Below are positions 16,660 to 24,951 of a stretch of 64,000 bases of DNA, one piece after another. This stretch comes from Streptomyces sp. NBC_01803. Lineage in GTDB: Bacteria; Actinomycetota; Actinomycetes; Streptomycetales; Streptomycetaceae. Position numbers and translations under genes: made by a program. The notes under the pieces were generated by a model. That model was not told where the DNA came from, searched no databases, and worked only from the letters and a program-made list of their open reading frames with translations. Where the stretch lies: contig NZ_CP109073.1 of assembly GCF_035917415.1 (NCBI RefSeq), positions 620,001 to 684,000 on the forward strand, read 5' to 3'. Position 1 is the stretch's first letter. The number at the start of each line of letters is the position of its first letter.

Positions 16660-17106
16660 TCAGACCTCGCCGCGCCAGGCACCGGTGGCGGCGCCCCGGG
16701 ACTCGATGTAGCTCTTGAAGTTGTTCAGGTCGCTCTTGGCCCGCCGGCGCACGAGGCCGAGCTTGTCGCCGACGGCCTCGGTGAAGAGCTCGGGCGCGTA
16801 CTCCAGTTGGAGCATGATCTTGGTGTGCTTCTCGTCCAGGCGGTGGAACGTGACCACCCCCGCCTGCTTGGGGCCGTTCCTGCTGACCCACGCGATCCGC
16901 TCGTCGGGGATCTGCTCCGAGATGTCCGCGTCGAACTCCCGCTCGGCGCCGGCGATGCTGGTCACCCAGTGCGTGCGCGTGTCGCCGATCTGGTCGACGC
17001 GCTCGACGCCTCCCATGAACGCGGGAAAGGACTCGAACTGCGTCCACTGGTTGTAGGCGGTGGTCACCGGGACCGCGACTTCGATGGACTCCTCGATGTG
17101 CGACAT
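16660..17106 (-). CDS. SRPBCC (START/Bet v1-like) family protein
   Basis: A 148-aa helix-grip fold protein of the 'cyclase/dehydrase' type. The opening ESIEVAVPVTTAYNQWTQFESFPAFMGGV and the following VTSIAGAEREFDADI are typical of the stand-alone actinobacterial subgroup. These proteins have a hydrophobic cavity for a lipid or polyketide-like ligand; most members have no assigned reaction. No polyketide synthase is nearby, so a role as aromatase/cyclase is not supported. AAGG lies 7 nt before the ATG. It is monocistronic, followed by a strong terminator. Confidence 0.88.
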   Translation of the reverse strand: MSHIEESIEVAVPVTTAYNQWTQFESFPAFMGGVERVDQIGDTRTHWVTSIAGAEREFDADISEQIPDERIAWVSRNGPKQAGVVTFHRLDEKHTKIMLQLEYAPELFTEAVGDKLGLVRRRAKSDLNNFKSYIESRGAATGAWRGEV

Positions 17107-17217
17107 GGTGTGCCTTCCGCTCCTTCCTGCCTCTTGTCTGAGGGGACGCCGCCGCGAAGTACCCCTGCCGCCGGAGCGGAAACCCGGCCGGGGTCGCGGG
17201 ATCGGCGCGCGCCGCGT

Positions 17218-18057
17218 TCACACTTTGCGTTTGAAGACCCAGACGGACAGCGGCGCGAAGACGGCGGCGATGGCGGCGGCCCAGGCCAGGGACGTGGCGG
17301 CGGGGGTGGCGACCTCGCCGCCCAGCATCAGGCCCCGGCACGCCTCGGCGAGGACGCTCACCGGGTTGACGTCCACGAACGCCTGGAGCCAGCCCGGCAT
17401 GGTGTCGGCGGGCACGAACACGTTGCTGACGAAGGTGAGCGGGAAGAGCGACGTGAAGCCGAAGATCTGCACCCGTTCGGCGTCCTTGGCCAGCAGGCCG
17501 ACCAGCACGGCGACCCAGGAGAAGGCGAGCGCGAAGACCAGCAGCAGCAGGACGGCGCCGAGCAGCCCGGGGAGACCGGGGTCGCCGAGCCGGAAGCCGA
17601 GGATGACGCCGACCGCCAGCACCAGGACGATCGACCACGCCTGTTTCACCTGGTCGGCGGCGATCCGGCCGGCCAGCGGCGCCCAGCGGGCGATCGGCAG
17701 CGACCGGAGCCGGTCGAACACGCCCTTGTTGACGTCGGTGTTGAGGCCCTGGCCGACGTAGAGGGTGACGAACAGCATGTTCATCACGATCATGCCGGGC
17801 AGCATGAACGTCAGGTACTCCTTGACCGAGCCCGCGATCGCGCCGCCGAACACGTAGGTGAAGAGCAGCACGAACATGATCGGCTGGATGCTGAAGTCCG
17901 TCAGCTCCGCCGGATTGTGCCGGACCTGGACGACGGTCCGCCAGGCCAGGGTCAGGGTCTGACGGATTCCCTGGAGCGGGGTGACCCGGGGGGCGAGCTC
18001 CCGGTCGGCCGACGCGGGCGCCACCGAGGAGGAGCCGGCGTCGCTGATGCCGCTCAT
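17218..18057 (-). CDS. ABC-2 type transporter permease (DrrB-like)
   Basis: A 279-aa permease with about six transmembrane helices after a cytoplasmic N terminus. The conserved ABC-2 segment NPAELTDFSIQPIMFVLLFTYVFGG is typical of daunorubicin-resistance-like exporters. The stretch FGFTSLFPLTFVSNVFVPADTMPGWLQ is the second family hallmark. It forms an exporter with the ATPase encoded immediately upstream, whose stop overlaps this start by 4 bp (18054-18057). Drug, antibiotic or lipid export is the known role of relatives; the substrate here is unknown. Confidence 0.9.
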   Translation of the reverse strand: MSGISDAGSSSVAPASADRELAPRVTPLQGIRQTLTLAWRTVVQVRHNPAELTDFSIQPIMFVLLFTYVFGGAIAGSVKEYLTFMLPGMIVMNMLFVTLYVGQGLNTDVNKGVFDRLRSLPIARWAPLAGRIAADQVKQAWSIVLVLAVGVILGFRLGDPGLPGLLGAVLLLLVFALAFSWVAVLVGLLAKDAERVQIFGFTSLFPLTFVSNVFVPADTMPGWLQAFVDVNPVSVLAEACRGLMLGGEVATPAATSLAWAAAIAAVFAPLSVWVFKRKV

Positions 18058-19007
18058 CCCGTGCCCGCCTCCCCGTTTCCCACCGGGCGGCCGGTCAGGG
18101 TCAGGAAGACCTCGTTGAGGCTGGAGCCGCGCAGCGACAGCTCGGTGACCAGCACGCCCGCGTCGTCCAGCCGCCGCACGACGGCGGGCAGCACGGCCGG
18201 GTCCACCACCCGCGCGGTCACCAGCCCGCCCTTGACGCCGGGCTCCGCGCCGGTCAGCTCCGCCACGGCGGCCCGGACCTCGGGCAGCCGCCCGGCGTCC
18301 ATGGGGCGAACGGCCAGCGTCCGCGCGCCCATCCGGGCCTTGAGGTCCTCTGGGGTGCCGGTGGCGATCACCTCGCCGTGGTCGATGACGACGATCTGGT
18401 CCGCGAGTTCGTCCGCCTCGTCCAGGTACTGGGTGGTCAGCAGCACCGTCGCGCCGTCCGCGACCAGCCGCCGGATGAGCTCCCACAGCTCGGAGCGGGC
18501 CCGGGGGTCCAGGCCGGTGGTCGGCTCGTCCAGGAAGAGCACCGGCGGCCTGCCCACCAGGCTGGCCGCGAGGTCGAGACGGCGGCGCATGCCGCCGGAG
18601 AACGTGCCGACCGCCCGGCCGCCCGCGTCGGCCAGACCGAACCGCTCCAGCAGCTCCCGGGCCCGCCGCCGCGCGTCGCCGCGGCTCATGCCGAGCAGGC
18701 GGCCGATGAGCAGCAGGTTCTCGATGCCGGTGAGCTGCTCGTCCACGGAGGCGTACTGCCCGGTCAGACCGATGAGCTGGCGCACCCGGTGGGCGTCGCG
18801 CCGCACGTCGTGGCCGCCGACGGTGGCGTGTCCGGCGTCCGGCCGCAGCAGGGTGGCCAGCACCCGCACCACGGTGGTCTTGCCGGCGCCGTTCGGGCCC
18901 AGCAGGCCGAGCACCGTGCCGGCCGGGACGCTGAGGTCCACCCCGGCGAGCGCGGTGGTGGGGCCGAACCGCTTGAGCAGCCCCTCGGCCCGGATCGCAT
19001 GGCTCAT
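18054..19007 (-). CDS. ABC transporter ATP-binding protein (DrrA-like)
   Basis: A 317-aa ATPase with Walker A GPNGAGKTT near residue 40, Q-loop LTGQYASVDE, ABC signature FSGGMRRRLD, Walker B VLFLDEPTTGLDP and the H-loop position occupied by Gln in LLTTQYLDEADEL. The Gln replacement of the switch His is usual in DrrA-type daunorubicin exporters. The C-terminal 90 residues form the DrrA-specific extension. The ATG at 19007 is preferred over an upstream GTG at 19013 because AAGGGAAG is then 7 nt away. It is coupled by a 4-bp overlap to the permease, so the two genes make one exporter. Confidence 0.92.
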   Translation of the reverse strand: MSHAIRAEGLLKRFGPTTALAGVDLSVPAGTVLGLLGPNGAGKTTVVRVLATLLRPDAGHATVGGHDVRRDAHRVRQLIGLTGQYASVDEQLTGIENLLLIGRLLGMSRGDARRRARELLERFGLADAGGRAVGTFSGGMRRRLDLAASLVGRPPVLFLDEPTTGLDPRARSELWELIRRLVADGATVLLTTQYLDEADELADQIVVIDHGEVIATGTPEDLKARMGARTLAVRPMDAGRLPEVRAAVAELTGAEPGVKGGLVTARVVDPAVLPAVVRRLDDAGVLVTELSLRGSSLNEVFLTLTGRPVGNGEAGTG

Positions 19008-19034
19008 GGACACGCTTCCCTTCCGGCCTTCCGG

Positions 19035-19871
19035 TCAGCTCCCACTATGCGGGCGGCCCCTCGGGCCCGCGACCCGGGCCGAAGTGCCGCGGCCGGCCTG
19101 GCAGTGCGGGCACCAGGTGGTGGAGCGGCCGGCGATCCGGTCCTTGCTGAGCGGGCCGCCGCAGCGCGGGCAGACCGGGTCGGGCCCCTCGCGGTGACCG
19201 GTGAGCCACGACGGGCGGGCGGGCACGCATCCGGCGCGGACCGCGTCGCGCAGCACGCCGCGCAGCGCGTCGGCGAGCCGGCCGCGCTCGCCGGCGTCCA
19301 GGTCGCGGGCCGGGCGCGCCGGGTCGACGCGGGCCCGCCAGAGGATCTCGTCGCCGAGCAGGTTGCCGAGCCCGGCCAGCACCGACTGGTCGATGAGCAC
19401 CGCCTTGACGCGGGCGCGGCGTCCGTCGAGGAGCCGGTCGAGCAGGGGCCGGTCGACAGTCAGCGCGTCGGGGCCCTGGCCGCCGAGCACCTCGTCGAGG
19501 TCCGCGTCGGTGGCGGCCAGCCGCAGGCCCTGGAGCTTGCGCTGGTCGCGGTAGCGGAGCTGGCGTTCGCCCGCCAGGGTGAACGTGACCCGGTCGTGGG
19601 GATGCGGGGGGTCGGCGGGCGCGGCCGGGAGGAGCCGCCCGGTCATGCCGAAGTGCAGCAGGAGCGAGGGTCCGTCGGTGCGGGCGAGGAGCCACTTGCC
19701 GTGGCGCTCCGGCTCGGCGAGGCGGCGGCCGGTGAGGGCGCGGCGCAGCCGGGGAGCGGTCACCCCGCGCAGGACCCCGGGGTCGGCCACCTCGACGCGC
19801 TCGACGCGGCGGCCTCGGCCGTGGTCGGCCAGGACGCGGCGGAACCCCTCGACATCCGGCAGTTCGGGCAT
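19035..19871 (-). CDS. Fpg/Nei-family DNA glycosylase
   Basis: A 278-aa base-excision repair enzyme that removes oxidised bases and nicks the abasic site. The N terminus is MPELPDVE, so Pro2 would be the Schiff-base nucleophile and Glu3 the catalytic acid. The middle helix-two-turn-helix region contains VLAGLGNLLGDEILWRARV, the conserved DNA-binding segment. The C-terminal zinc finger is intact (CPRCGG...CPHCQ). The sequence is closer to the actinobacterial Nei2/Fpg-like branch than to canonical MutM, judging from the N-terminal LPDVEGFRR. The gene lies 4 bp downstream of the DUF4032 gene, so co-transcription is likely. Confidence 0.9.
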   Translation of the reverse strand: MPELPDVEGFRRVLADHGRGRRVERVEVADPGVLRGVTAPRLRRALTGRRLAEPERHGKWLLARTDGPSLLLHFGMTGRLLPAAPADPPHPHDRVTFTLAGERQLRYRDQRKLQGLRLAATDADLDEVLGGQGPDALTVDRPLLDRLLDGRRARVKAVLIDQSVLAGLGNLLGDEILWRARVDPARPARDLDAGERGRLADALRGVLRDAVRAGCVPARPSWLTGHREGPDPVCPRCGGPLSKDRIAGRSTTWCPHCQAGRGTSARVAGPRGRPHSGS

Positions 19872-19875
19872 GCCC

Positions 19876-21129
19876 TCACGGTACGGCGGCGTCGCCCTCC
19901 CGGCGCGCGAGGACCGTGGCGATGTAGTCCTCGGCGGCGGCCTCCATGCCGATGTCGCGCCGGGCGCGCTCCGAGAGGTACCAGCGGTGTTCCAGCAGCT
20001 CGTGGTAGACCTGCGCGGTGTCCAGGCCCTCCCGCAGCCCCCGGGGGATGGTCCGGACGGTGGGGCGGAAGACGTCGCGGACCCAGCGGTGGGCGAGCAC
20101 CTCGGGGCGGGCGCCCCCGAGTCCCCCCTCCGCGGGAGAGTCGCCGGGCGCGTAGTCCTCGTAGTCCTCCTGGCCGGCCATCCACGTCTCCAGGTCGTTG
20201 AGCAGGCTGCGCGCCTGGTTCTCCTCGGCGTCCAGTCCGGTCAGCCGCAGGAGCTGCCGCTGGTGGTGCCCGGCGTCGACGACCTTCGGCAGGAAGGTGA
20301 CGGCGTCGCCGTCCGGGGAGCGCTGGATCTGCATCTCCGCGACGTCGAAGCCGAGGTCGTTCAGGCGGCGGATGCGGCGGTCGATGTAGTGGCGCTTGTC
20401 GCGCGGGTAGACCGAGGTGCGGGTCAGCTCGTGCCACAGCTCGCCGTACCGGTCGATCAGGTCCCGCCCGAAGGGGACCGGGTCGACGGAGGGGTGCAGG
20501 GAGCCGCCGGCCTCCAGGTCCATCAGCTCGCCGACGATGTTGACCTGGGCGACGTCGAGGTCGTAGCCGCGCTGGCCGTCGGTGAGCCGTGGCTGGATCT
20601 GCCCGGTCTCCGCGTCCACGAGGTACGCGGCGTAGGCGCCGGCGTCGCGGCGGAAGAGGGTGTTGGACAGCGAGCAGTCGCCCCAGGCGAAGCCGCTGAG
20701 GTGGAGGCGGACGAGGAGCACGGCGAGCGCGTCGAGCAGCCGCTTGATGGTGCCGGGCCGCATCGTCGTCTCGAACATCGACCGGTAGGGCAGGGAGCCC
20801 TTCAACTGCCGGGTGATGAGGACGGGTTCGAGCGGCTGGCCGTGGGCGTCGGTCCGTCGGGTGACGACGGCCACCGGGTCCACGGCGGGGACGGCGAGCC
20901 GGTCGAGGTCGCGCAGCAGGGCGTATTCGCGGACGGCCGCCCACTCCCCGACCTCCTTGACCGCGAAGACCTCGTGGCCGGCCCGGGCGAACCGGACGAC
21001 GTGGCGCGAGATCCCGCGCGGCAGCGCGACGAGGTGCTTCTCCGGCCACTCCGACAGCGGGACGTCCCAGGGGAGGTCGAGCAGGGTGGTCACGTGCTCG
21101 GGGTCGGTCGCGGTGATCTGGAGCTCCAT
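19876..21129 (-). CDS. DUF4032 protein with kinase-like fold
   Basis: A 417-aa actinobacterial protein. It has a lipopolysaccharide-kinase-like core: a Lys in FAVKEVGEW, then GFAWGDCSLSNTLF, equivalent to the catalytic loop with its Asp and Asn, and AYLVDAETG as the metal-binding Asp. The C-terminal half (DUF4032 proper) contains RDKRHYIDRRIRRLNDLGFDV. The residues suggest an active phosphotransferase, but no substrate is known for the family. ATG at 21129 is chosen as the start of the conserved block. It is followed after 4 bp by the DNA glycosylase gene. Confidence 0.82.
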   Translation of the reverse strand: MELQITATDPEHVTTLLDLPWDVPLSEWPEKHLVALPRGISRHVVRFARAGHEVFAVKEVGEWAAVREYALLRDLDRLAVPAVDPVAVVTRRTDAHGQPLEPVLITRQLKGSLPYRSMFETTMRPGTIKRLLDALAVLLVRLHLSGFAWGDCSLSNTLFRRDAGAYAAYLVDAETGQIQPRLTDGQRGYDLDVAQVNIVGELMDLEAGGSLHPSVDPVPFGRDLIDRYGELWHELTRTSVYPRDKRHYIDRRIRRLNDLGFDVAEMQIQRSPDGDAVTFLPKVVDAGHHQRQLLRLTGLDAEENQARSLLNDLETWMAGQEDYEDYAPGDSPAEGGLGGARPEVLAHRWVRDVFRPTVRTIPRGLREGLDTAQVYHELLEHRWYLSERARRDIGMEAAAEDYIATVLARREGDAAVP

Positions 21130-21247
21130 GGGACCAGTCTGCGCGAGGTCTCCACGAGATGTCTCCAACAGGTTTTCGATACGCCGGTTCCGGTCACTCG
21201 GTACGACGCTCCACCGGTGCCCAACCGGTAACGAAAGGAGGCCGACG

Positions 21248-21418
21248 ATGGCCGTAGTGCTTCTGGTCCTGCTGCTCGCCCTGGTGCTGTTCGGCGCGGG
21301 TTTCGCCCTGGACGTGCTGTGGTGGCTGGCGGTCGCCGTGCTGATCGTCTGGCTGCTCGGCTTCGTGATGCGCGGTACGACCTCACACGGGACGCGGTCC
21401 CGCTGGTATCGCTGGTAG
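21248..21418 (+). CDS. Small hydrophobic membrane protein (lmo0937/DUF5670-like)
   Basis: A 56-aa protein with two closely spaced transmembrane segments (MAVVLLVLLLALVLFGAGF and LWWLAVAVLIVWLLGFV) and a short basic tail RWYRW. AAAGGAGG is 6 nt upstream of the ATG, a strong ribosome-binding site. Such very small proteins are abundant and often stress-induced in Gram-positive bacteria; function unknown. A long perfect palindrome terminator follows at once. Confidence 0.85.
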   Translation: MAVVLLVLLLALVLFGAGFALDVLWWLAVAVLIVWLLGFVMRGTTSHGTRSRWYRW

Positions 21419-21428
21419 AGGCCGCGAG

Positions 21429-21474
21429 GACCCGGGCCCGGCGTGGCGGCATGCCGCCACGCCGGGCCCGGGTC
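21429..21474. terminator. Bidirectional terminator, 46-nt perfect palindrome
   Basis: GACCCGGGCCCGGCGTGGCG... folds on itself with no mismatch over 46 nt, centred at 21451/21452. It lies between the convergent small hydrophobic gene (+) and the YihY gene (-). Confidence 0.85.
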
Positions 21475-21485
21475 GTCGCGCGTGC

Positions 21486-22427
21486 TCAGAGCTTGCGGGT
21501 GTCGCGCGGCTCGGCGTAGGGCTCCTCCTCGGGAGGATGCCCGCTGTCGATGGCGCGGCGCCGTTCCAACTCGGCGTCGAACTCCAGGCCCAGCAGGATG
21601 GCCGTGTTGGAGAGCCACAGCCAGACCAGGAAGACGATCACGGCGGCGAGACTGCCGTAGGTCTTGTTGTAGCTGCCGAAGTTCGCCACGTAGAACGTGA
21701 ACGCGGCCGAGGCCACGATCCAGATCCCGACGGCGAGGAAGCTGCCGGGCGTGACCCAGCGGAAGCCCCGCTTGACGTTGGGCGCGGCCCAGTACAGCAG
21801 CGCGATGACGAGTCCGACCAGCAGCACCAGGACGGGCCACTTGGCGATGTCCCAGACCGTGACGGCCGTCTCGCCCAGGCCGAGGACATCCCCGGCCTTC
21901 TCGGCCAGACCGCCGGTGAAGACCACCGCGACCGCGATCGCGGCCAGCAGCACCACGACGGCCAGCGTGATGGCGAACCGGGTGGGCAGGGTCTTCCAGG
22001 CCGGGCGTCCCTCGCCGATGTCGTAGACCACGTTGCCCGCCCGCATGAAGGCCGCGATGTATCCGGACGCGGACCACAGGGCGAGCGAGAGGCCCACGAC
22101 GAACGAGATCCCGGCCCCGCCCGCGCCGCCCTTGAGATGTTCCAGGGCGTCGGTGAGCACGTCGCGCACCGAACCGGGGGCCAGGTCCGCGACGTTGTCG
22201 ATCAGCGGGTCGATGGCCGAGCTACCGATCAGGCCCAGCACGGAGACGAGGGCCAGCAGGGCCGGGAAGATCGCCAGCACCCCGTAGTACGTCAGGGCCG
22301 CGGCCCAGTCGGTGAGGTTGTCGGCCCTGAACTCCCGGGCGGTGCCCTTGAGCACCGCCCACCACGAGCGCTTGGGCAGGTCACCCGGCGTTTCCGCCGG
22401 TGCCTGCCCGTGGTGCGCGGCGCTCAT
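21486..22427 (-). CDS. YihY/virulence factor BrkB family membrane protein
   Basis: A 313-aa integral membrane protein with about six transmembrane helices. Typical blocks are DWAAALTYYGVLAIFPALLALVS near residue 40, APNVKRGFRWVTPGSFLAVGIW and NKTYGSLAAVIVFLVWLWLSN in the second half. Once annotated as RNase BN, the family is now regarded as a membrane protein of unknown transport or scaffolding role. The C-terminal 40 residues are acidic and cytoplasmic. The start overlaps the DUF3618 stop by 4 bp, so these genes form one operon (24022 down to 21486). Confidence 0.9.
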   Translation of the reverse strand: MSAAHHGQAPAETPGDLPKRSWWAVLKGTAREFRADNLTDWAAALTYYGVLAIFPALLALVSVLGLIGSSAIDPLIDNVADLAPGSVRDVLTDALEHLKGGAGGAGISFVVGLSLALWSASGYIAAFMRAGNVVYDIGEGRPAWKTLPTRFAITLAVVVLLAAIAVAVVFTGGLAEKAGDVLGLGETAVTVWDIAKWPVLVLLVGLVIALLYWAAPNVKRGFRWVTPGSFLAVGIWIVASAAFTFYVANFGSYNKTYGSLAAVIVFLVWLWLSNTAILLGLEFDAELERRRAIDSGHPPEEEPYAEPRDTRKL

Positions 22428-23101
22428 CGCTGCCCGTCGTTCCGCCGTGCCTCGGCGGACATGTCGCGAGCCGAGTTCCTGGCCTGTCCGGCCACGTCGT
22501 CGGCCCGTTCGCGGGCCTGCTGCCCGGTGTCGCGGGCGGCCTGGGCGGAGTGGTCCTTGATGTCACTGGCCGCCTGCCGGGCGTGCTCGGTGGCGTCGTC
22601 CTTCAGGTGCTGGGCGGACTCCATGGCGGCACTCTTCACGGGGCCGGCCATCCGGCCCGCCCGGTCGGAGACCTGGCCGGCGGCCCGCTGCTCGCTGTCC
22701 GAGGTGGGCGCGAGCGAGGCGGCGACGAGTCCGGCGCCGAACGCGACCGCGCCGGCCGCGAGCGGGTTGCCCTGGGTCTGCCGCATCGCCTGTCCGGGCG
22801 CCTGGCCCGCCGCCTCGCGGGCGTGCCGGGCGCTCTCACGGGTGGACTCGGCGGCCCGCCCGCTCTGGTCGCCGGCCTGTCCCCGGGCGCCCCTGGCCTG
22901 GTCCTTCGCCCGGCCCACGCGGTCGGAGGCGCCGCCCATGACGCGCTCCTTGAGCTGGGCGAGACCGCCGCGCATGTGCTCACCCCGGCGGTGGGCCATG
23001 CGACGCGGGCTGGCACGTTCCGCCAGCCGATCCAGGTCGGTGGTCAGCTTGGCCCGGGTAGCCTCGATATCGGCCCTTATGTGGTCGGGTGACGTGCCCA
23101 T
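22424..23101 (-). CDS. DUF3618 domain protein with long Ala/Gln/Arg-rich helical tail
   Basis: A 225-aa protein. The N-terminal DUF3618 segment, SPDHIRADIEATRAKLTTDLDRLAERASP, is followed by about 150 residues of heptad-like Ala/Gln/Asp/Arg-rich sequence resembling CsbD/LEA-type stress proteins, with one short hydrophobic stretch (AAGAVAFGAGLVAASLA). DUF3618 proteins are typically encoded with phage-holin-like proteins and membrane stress genes in Actinobacteria. AAGGAGG precedes the ATG. It overlaps the holin-like gene by 25 bp in another frame. Function unknown; membrane association is likely. Confidence 0.85.
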   Translation of the reverse strand: MGTSPDHIRADIEATRAKLTTDLDRLAERASPRRMAHRRGEHMRGGLAQLKERVMGGASDRVGRAKDQARGARGQAGDQSGRAAESTRESARHAREAAGQAPGQAMRQTQGNPLAAGAVAFGAGLVAASLAPTSDSEQRAAGQVSDRAGRMAGPVKSAAMESAQHLKDDATEHARQAASDIKDHSAQAARDTGQQARERADDVAGQARNSARDMSAEARRNDGQR

Positions 23102-23508
23102 CGCGCGTCCTCCTTCAGGGTTTCCATGGTCTGTCGGGGTTGGGGGGACACGCTCCGCATGCGGGAGCGGCCCAGGACGAACAGCACGGCGCCGAGGGCC
23201 GCCCAGACGCCGGCGACGATGAGCGCGGCCCAGCCGCCGTCCATGACGTTGGCCAGTCCGAACACCGCGGCGAGGGAGAGGAAGAAGGCCACCATGTATC
23301 CGGCGAAGCCGGCGCCGCCGTACATCCCGGCGGCCTTACCCGCCGTGGCGACCTCCTCGCGGATCTCGGCCTTGGCCAGCTCCACCTCCTGCCGGAACAG
23401 GAGCTGGGTGTCCGCGGTGACCTCGGTCAGCATCTGGCCGATCGAGCCGTCGTCCTCCCGCGTACGGGTACCGGCCGTGGGATCGGCGCGGCGCGATGTC
23501 AGCGCCAT
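23077..23508 (-). CDS. Phage holin-like / Act_transporter-type membrane protein (PF07332-type)
   Basis: A 143-aa protein with a cytoplasmic amphipathic helix (TQLLFRQEVELAKAEIREE) and two transmembrane helices (GFAGYMVAFFLSLAAVFGLA and AALIVAGVWAALGAVLFVL). This is the actinobacterial 'phage holin family/putative Actinobacterial Holin-X' pattern; despite the name these genes are chromosomal and not lytic. The GGGAGG site 6-7 nt from the ATG is strong. The last 25 bp overlap the DUF3618 start, suggesting tight co-translation in a membrane-homeostasis operon. Confidence 0.87.
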   Translation of the reverse strand: MALTSRRADPTAGTRTREDDGSIGQMLTEVTADTQLLFRQEVELAKAEIREEVATAGKAAGMYGGAGFAGYMVAFFLSLAAVFGLANVMDGGWAALIVAGVWAALGAVLFVLGRSRMRSVSPQPRQTMETLKEDARWARHPTT

Positions 23509-23509
23509 G

Positions 23510-24022
23510 TCACACCTCCCGCGGCTCGGTGCCGGTGCCGGCCGAGGGGTCCTGGCCCGTGGAGTCGGCGCGGCCGATCTTGACGAGCCGGCCGATGGCG
23601 AATCCCGCGAGCGCGGCTCCGCCCAGGAACGCGGCGGGACGCTGCCGGGCGAATCCCTGCACGTCCTCGATCAGGCCGTCGATGCCGCGCTCGTCGAGGT
23701 AGTCGGCGGCGCGGTGGCCCCGGTCGGCGGCCTGCGCCACCATGCCCCGGGCCGGCGAGTCGGCCGGGGCGTTGTCGGCGAGCCCGGCGAGGTCGTCGGC
23801 CCACTGGCGGACGGCGCCGACCGTGCGCCGCGCCTGGCTGCCGGCCTCGTCGGCCACCCGGCCCCTGAGGTCGTGGGCGGTGGTGCGCGCGTGGTCCCTG
23901 GCCTGGCCCGTGACGGATCTGGCCTGTTCCCTGGCGTCGCCGGCGAGCCCGCGGGCGGCCTGCCCGGCCTGCCCGGCCGTGGCCGACATCTCCTGCTGAG
24001 CACGCTGCGTGCTCTGGCTCAT
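23510..24022 (-). CDS. Ala-rich helical stress-type protein, first gene of the DUF3618/holin operon
   Basis: A 170-aa protein. Residues 1-110 are Ala/Gln/Arg-rich and predicted helical, like the tail of the DUF3618 protein. About 120-150 contains FARQRPAAFLGGAALAGFAIGRLVK, a membrane-anchoring hairpin typical of ElaB/YqjD-like or DUF3618-associated proteins. AAGGAG lies about 6 nt before the ATG. The next gene starts 1-2 bp after its stop. Function unknown; a ribosome- or membrane-associated stress role is only suggested by the resemblance. Confidence 0.75.
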   Translation of the reverse strand: MSQSTQRAQQEMSATAGQAGQAARGLAGDAREQARSVTGQARDHARTTAHDLRGRVADEAGSQARRTVGAVRQWADDLAGLADNAPADSPARGMVAQAADRGHRAADYLDERGIDGLIEDVQGFARQRPAAFLGGAALAGFAIGRLVKIGRADSTGQDPSAGTGTEPREV

Positions 24023-24143
24023 GGGTCTCTCCTTACCTCTGAGACGCCCTGCTCGGCCTCGGGTAACCGGCCCCTCCGGCATGAAACCCCGCATTCCTCG
24101 CATAACGCCGCTTGCGCCGCCCGGCACGGGGTAGGCGAGGGGA

Positions 24144-24899
24144 ATGTCGGACGTCGTACTGGCCGGGATGTGGGGACTGGTGGCGGGGTCCGCGCTGCTG
24201 TTGGGCGCGGTCGTCGGGTACCGGGTGCGGGTGCCGCAGTGGCTCGTGGCCTCCGTGATGGCGTTCGGCGCCGGGGTGCTGATCTCCGCGGTGTCGTTCG
24301 AGCTGGTGGGTGAGGCGTACGAACAGGCCGGGCTGGGCCCGACGGTGGTCGGCACGGTCGGCGGCGCCGTCGCGTTCACGGCGGGCAACGCGTGGCTGGC
24401 GTACCGCGGCGCGCGGAACCGCAAACGCTCCGGCCGGGTGCGCTCCCAGCCGTCCGAGTCCCAGCGGGAGGGCTCGGGCCTGGCACTGGCGCTGGGCGCG
24501 CTGCTGGACGGCGTGCCCGAGTCGGCCGTGATCGGCGTCAGCCTGCTCGACGGGGGCGCGGTCAGCGTGGTGACGGTGGCCGCGGTCTTCATCAGCAACG
24601 TGCCCGAGGGGCTGTCCAGTTCGGCGGGCATGCGGGCGGCCGGGCGCCGCGAGGGGTACGTGTTCGGGGTCTGGGGCGCGATCGCCGCCGCGAGCACCGT
24701 CGCGGCGGTCCTGGGCTACGCGGTGGTCGGTGGCTTCCCCGAGGCCGTGATCGCCGGGGTCACGGCGGTCGCCGCGGGGGCGATCCTGGCGATGATCGCC
24801 GACACGATGATTCCGGAGGCTTTCGAGGAGGCGCATCTGGCCAGCGGGTTGGTCCTGGTCTGCGGTTTCCTCGTCTCGTTCGCCCTCTCCCACGCCTGA
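24144..24899 (+). CDS. ZIP-family metal transporter
   Basis: A 251-aa inner-membrane protein with about eight transmembrane segments. The metal-pathway motifs of ZIP proteins are visible: ALLDGVPESAVIGVSLL in helix IV, with His replaced by Asp/Glu, and FISNVPEGLSSSAG in helix V, with N-x-x-E. A third conserved block is AMIADTMIPEAFEEAHL. The His-poor binding sites place it with the bacterial 'ZIP family metal transporter/permease' branch, so zinc specificity is uncertain. It is monocistronic and divergent from the stress operon at 24022. Confidence 0.87.
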   Translation: MSDVVLAGMWGLVAGSALLLGAVVGYRVRVPQWLVASVMAFGAGVLISAVSFELVGEAYEQAGLGPTVVGTVGGAVAFTAGNAWLAYRGARNRKRSGRVRSQPSESQREGSGLALALGALLDGVPESAVIGVSLLDGGAVSVVTVAAVFISNVPEGLSSSAGMRAAGRREGYVFGVWGAIAAASTVAAVLGYAVVGGFPEAVIAGVTAVAAGAILAMIADTMIPEAFEEAHLASGLVLVCGFLVSFALSHA

Positions 24900-24951
24900 G
24901 TTCACGGCGCTCGCACATGCGCCGCCGAGGGGGCGACCGCAGAATAGGTGA

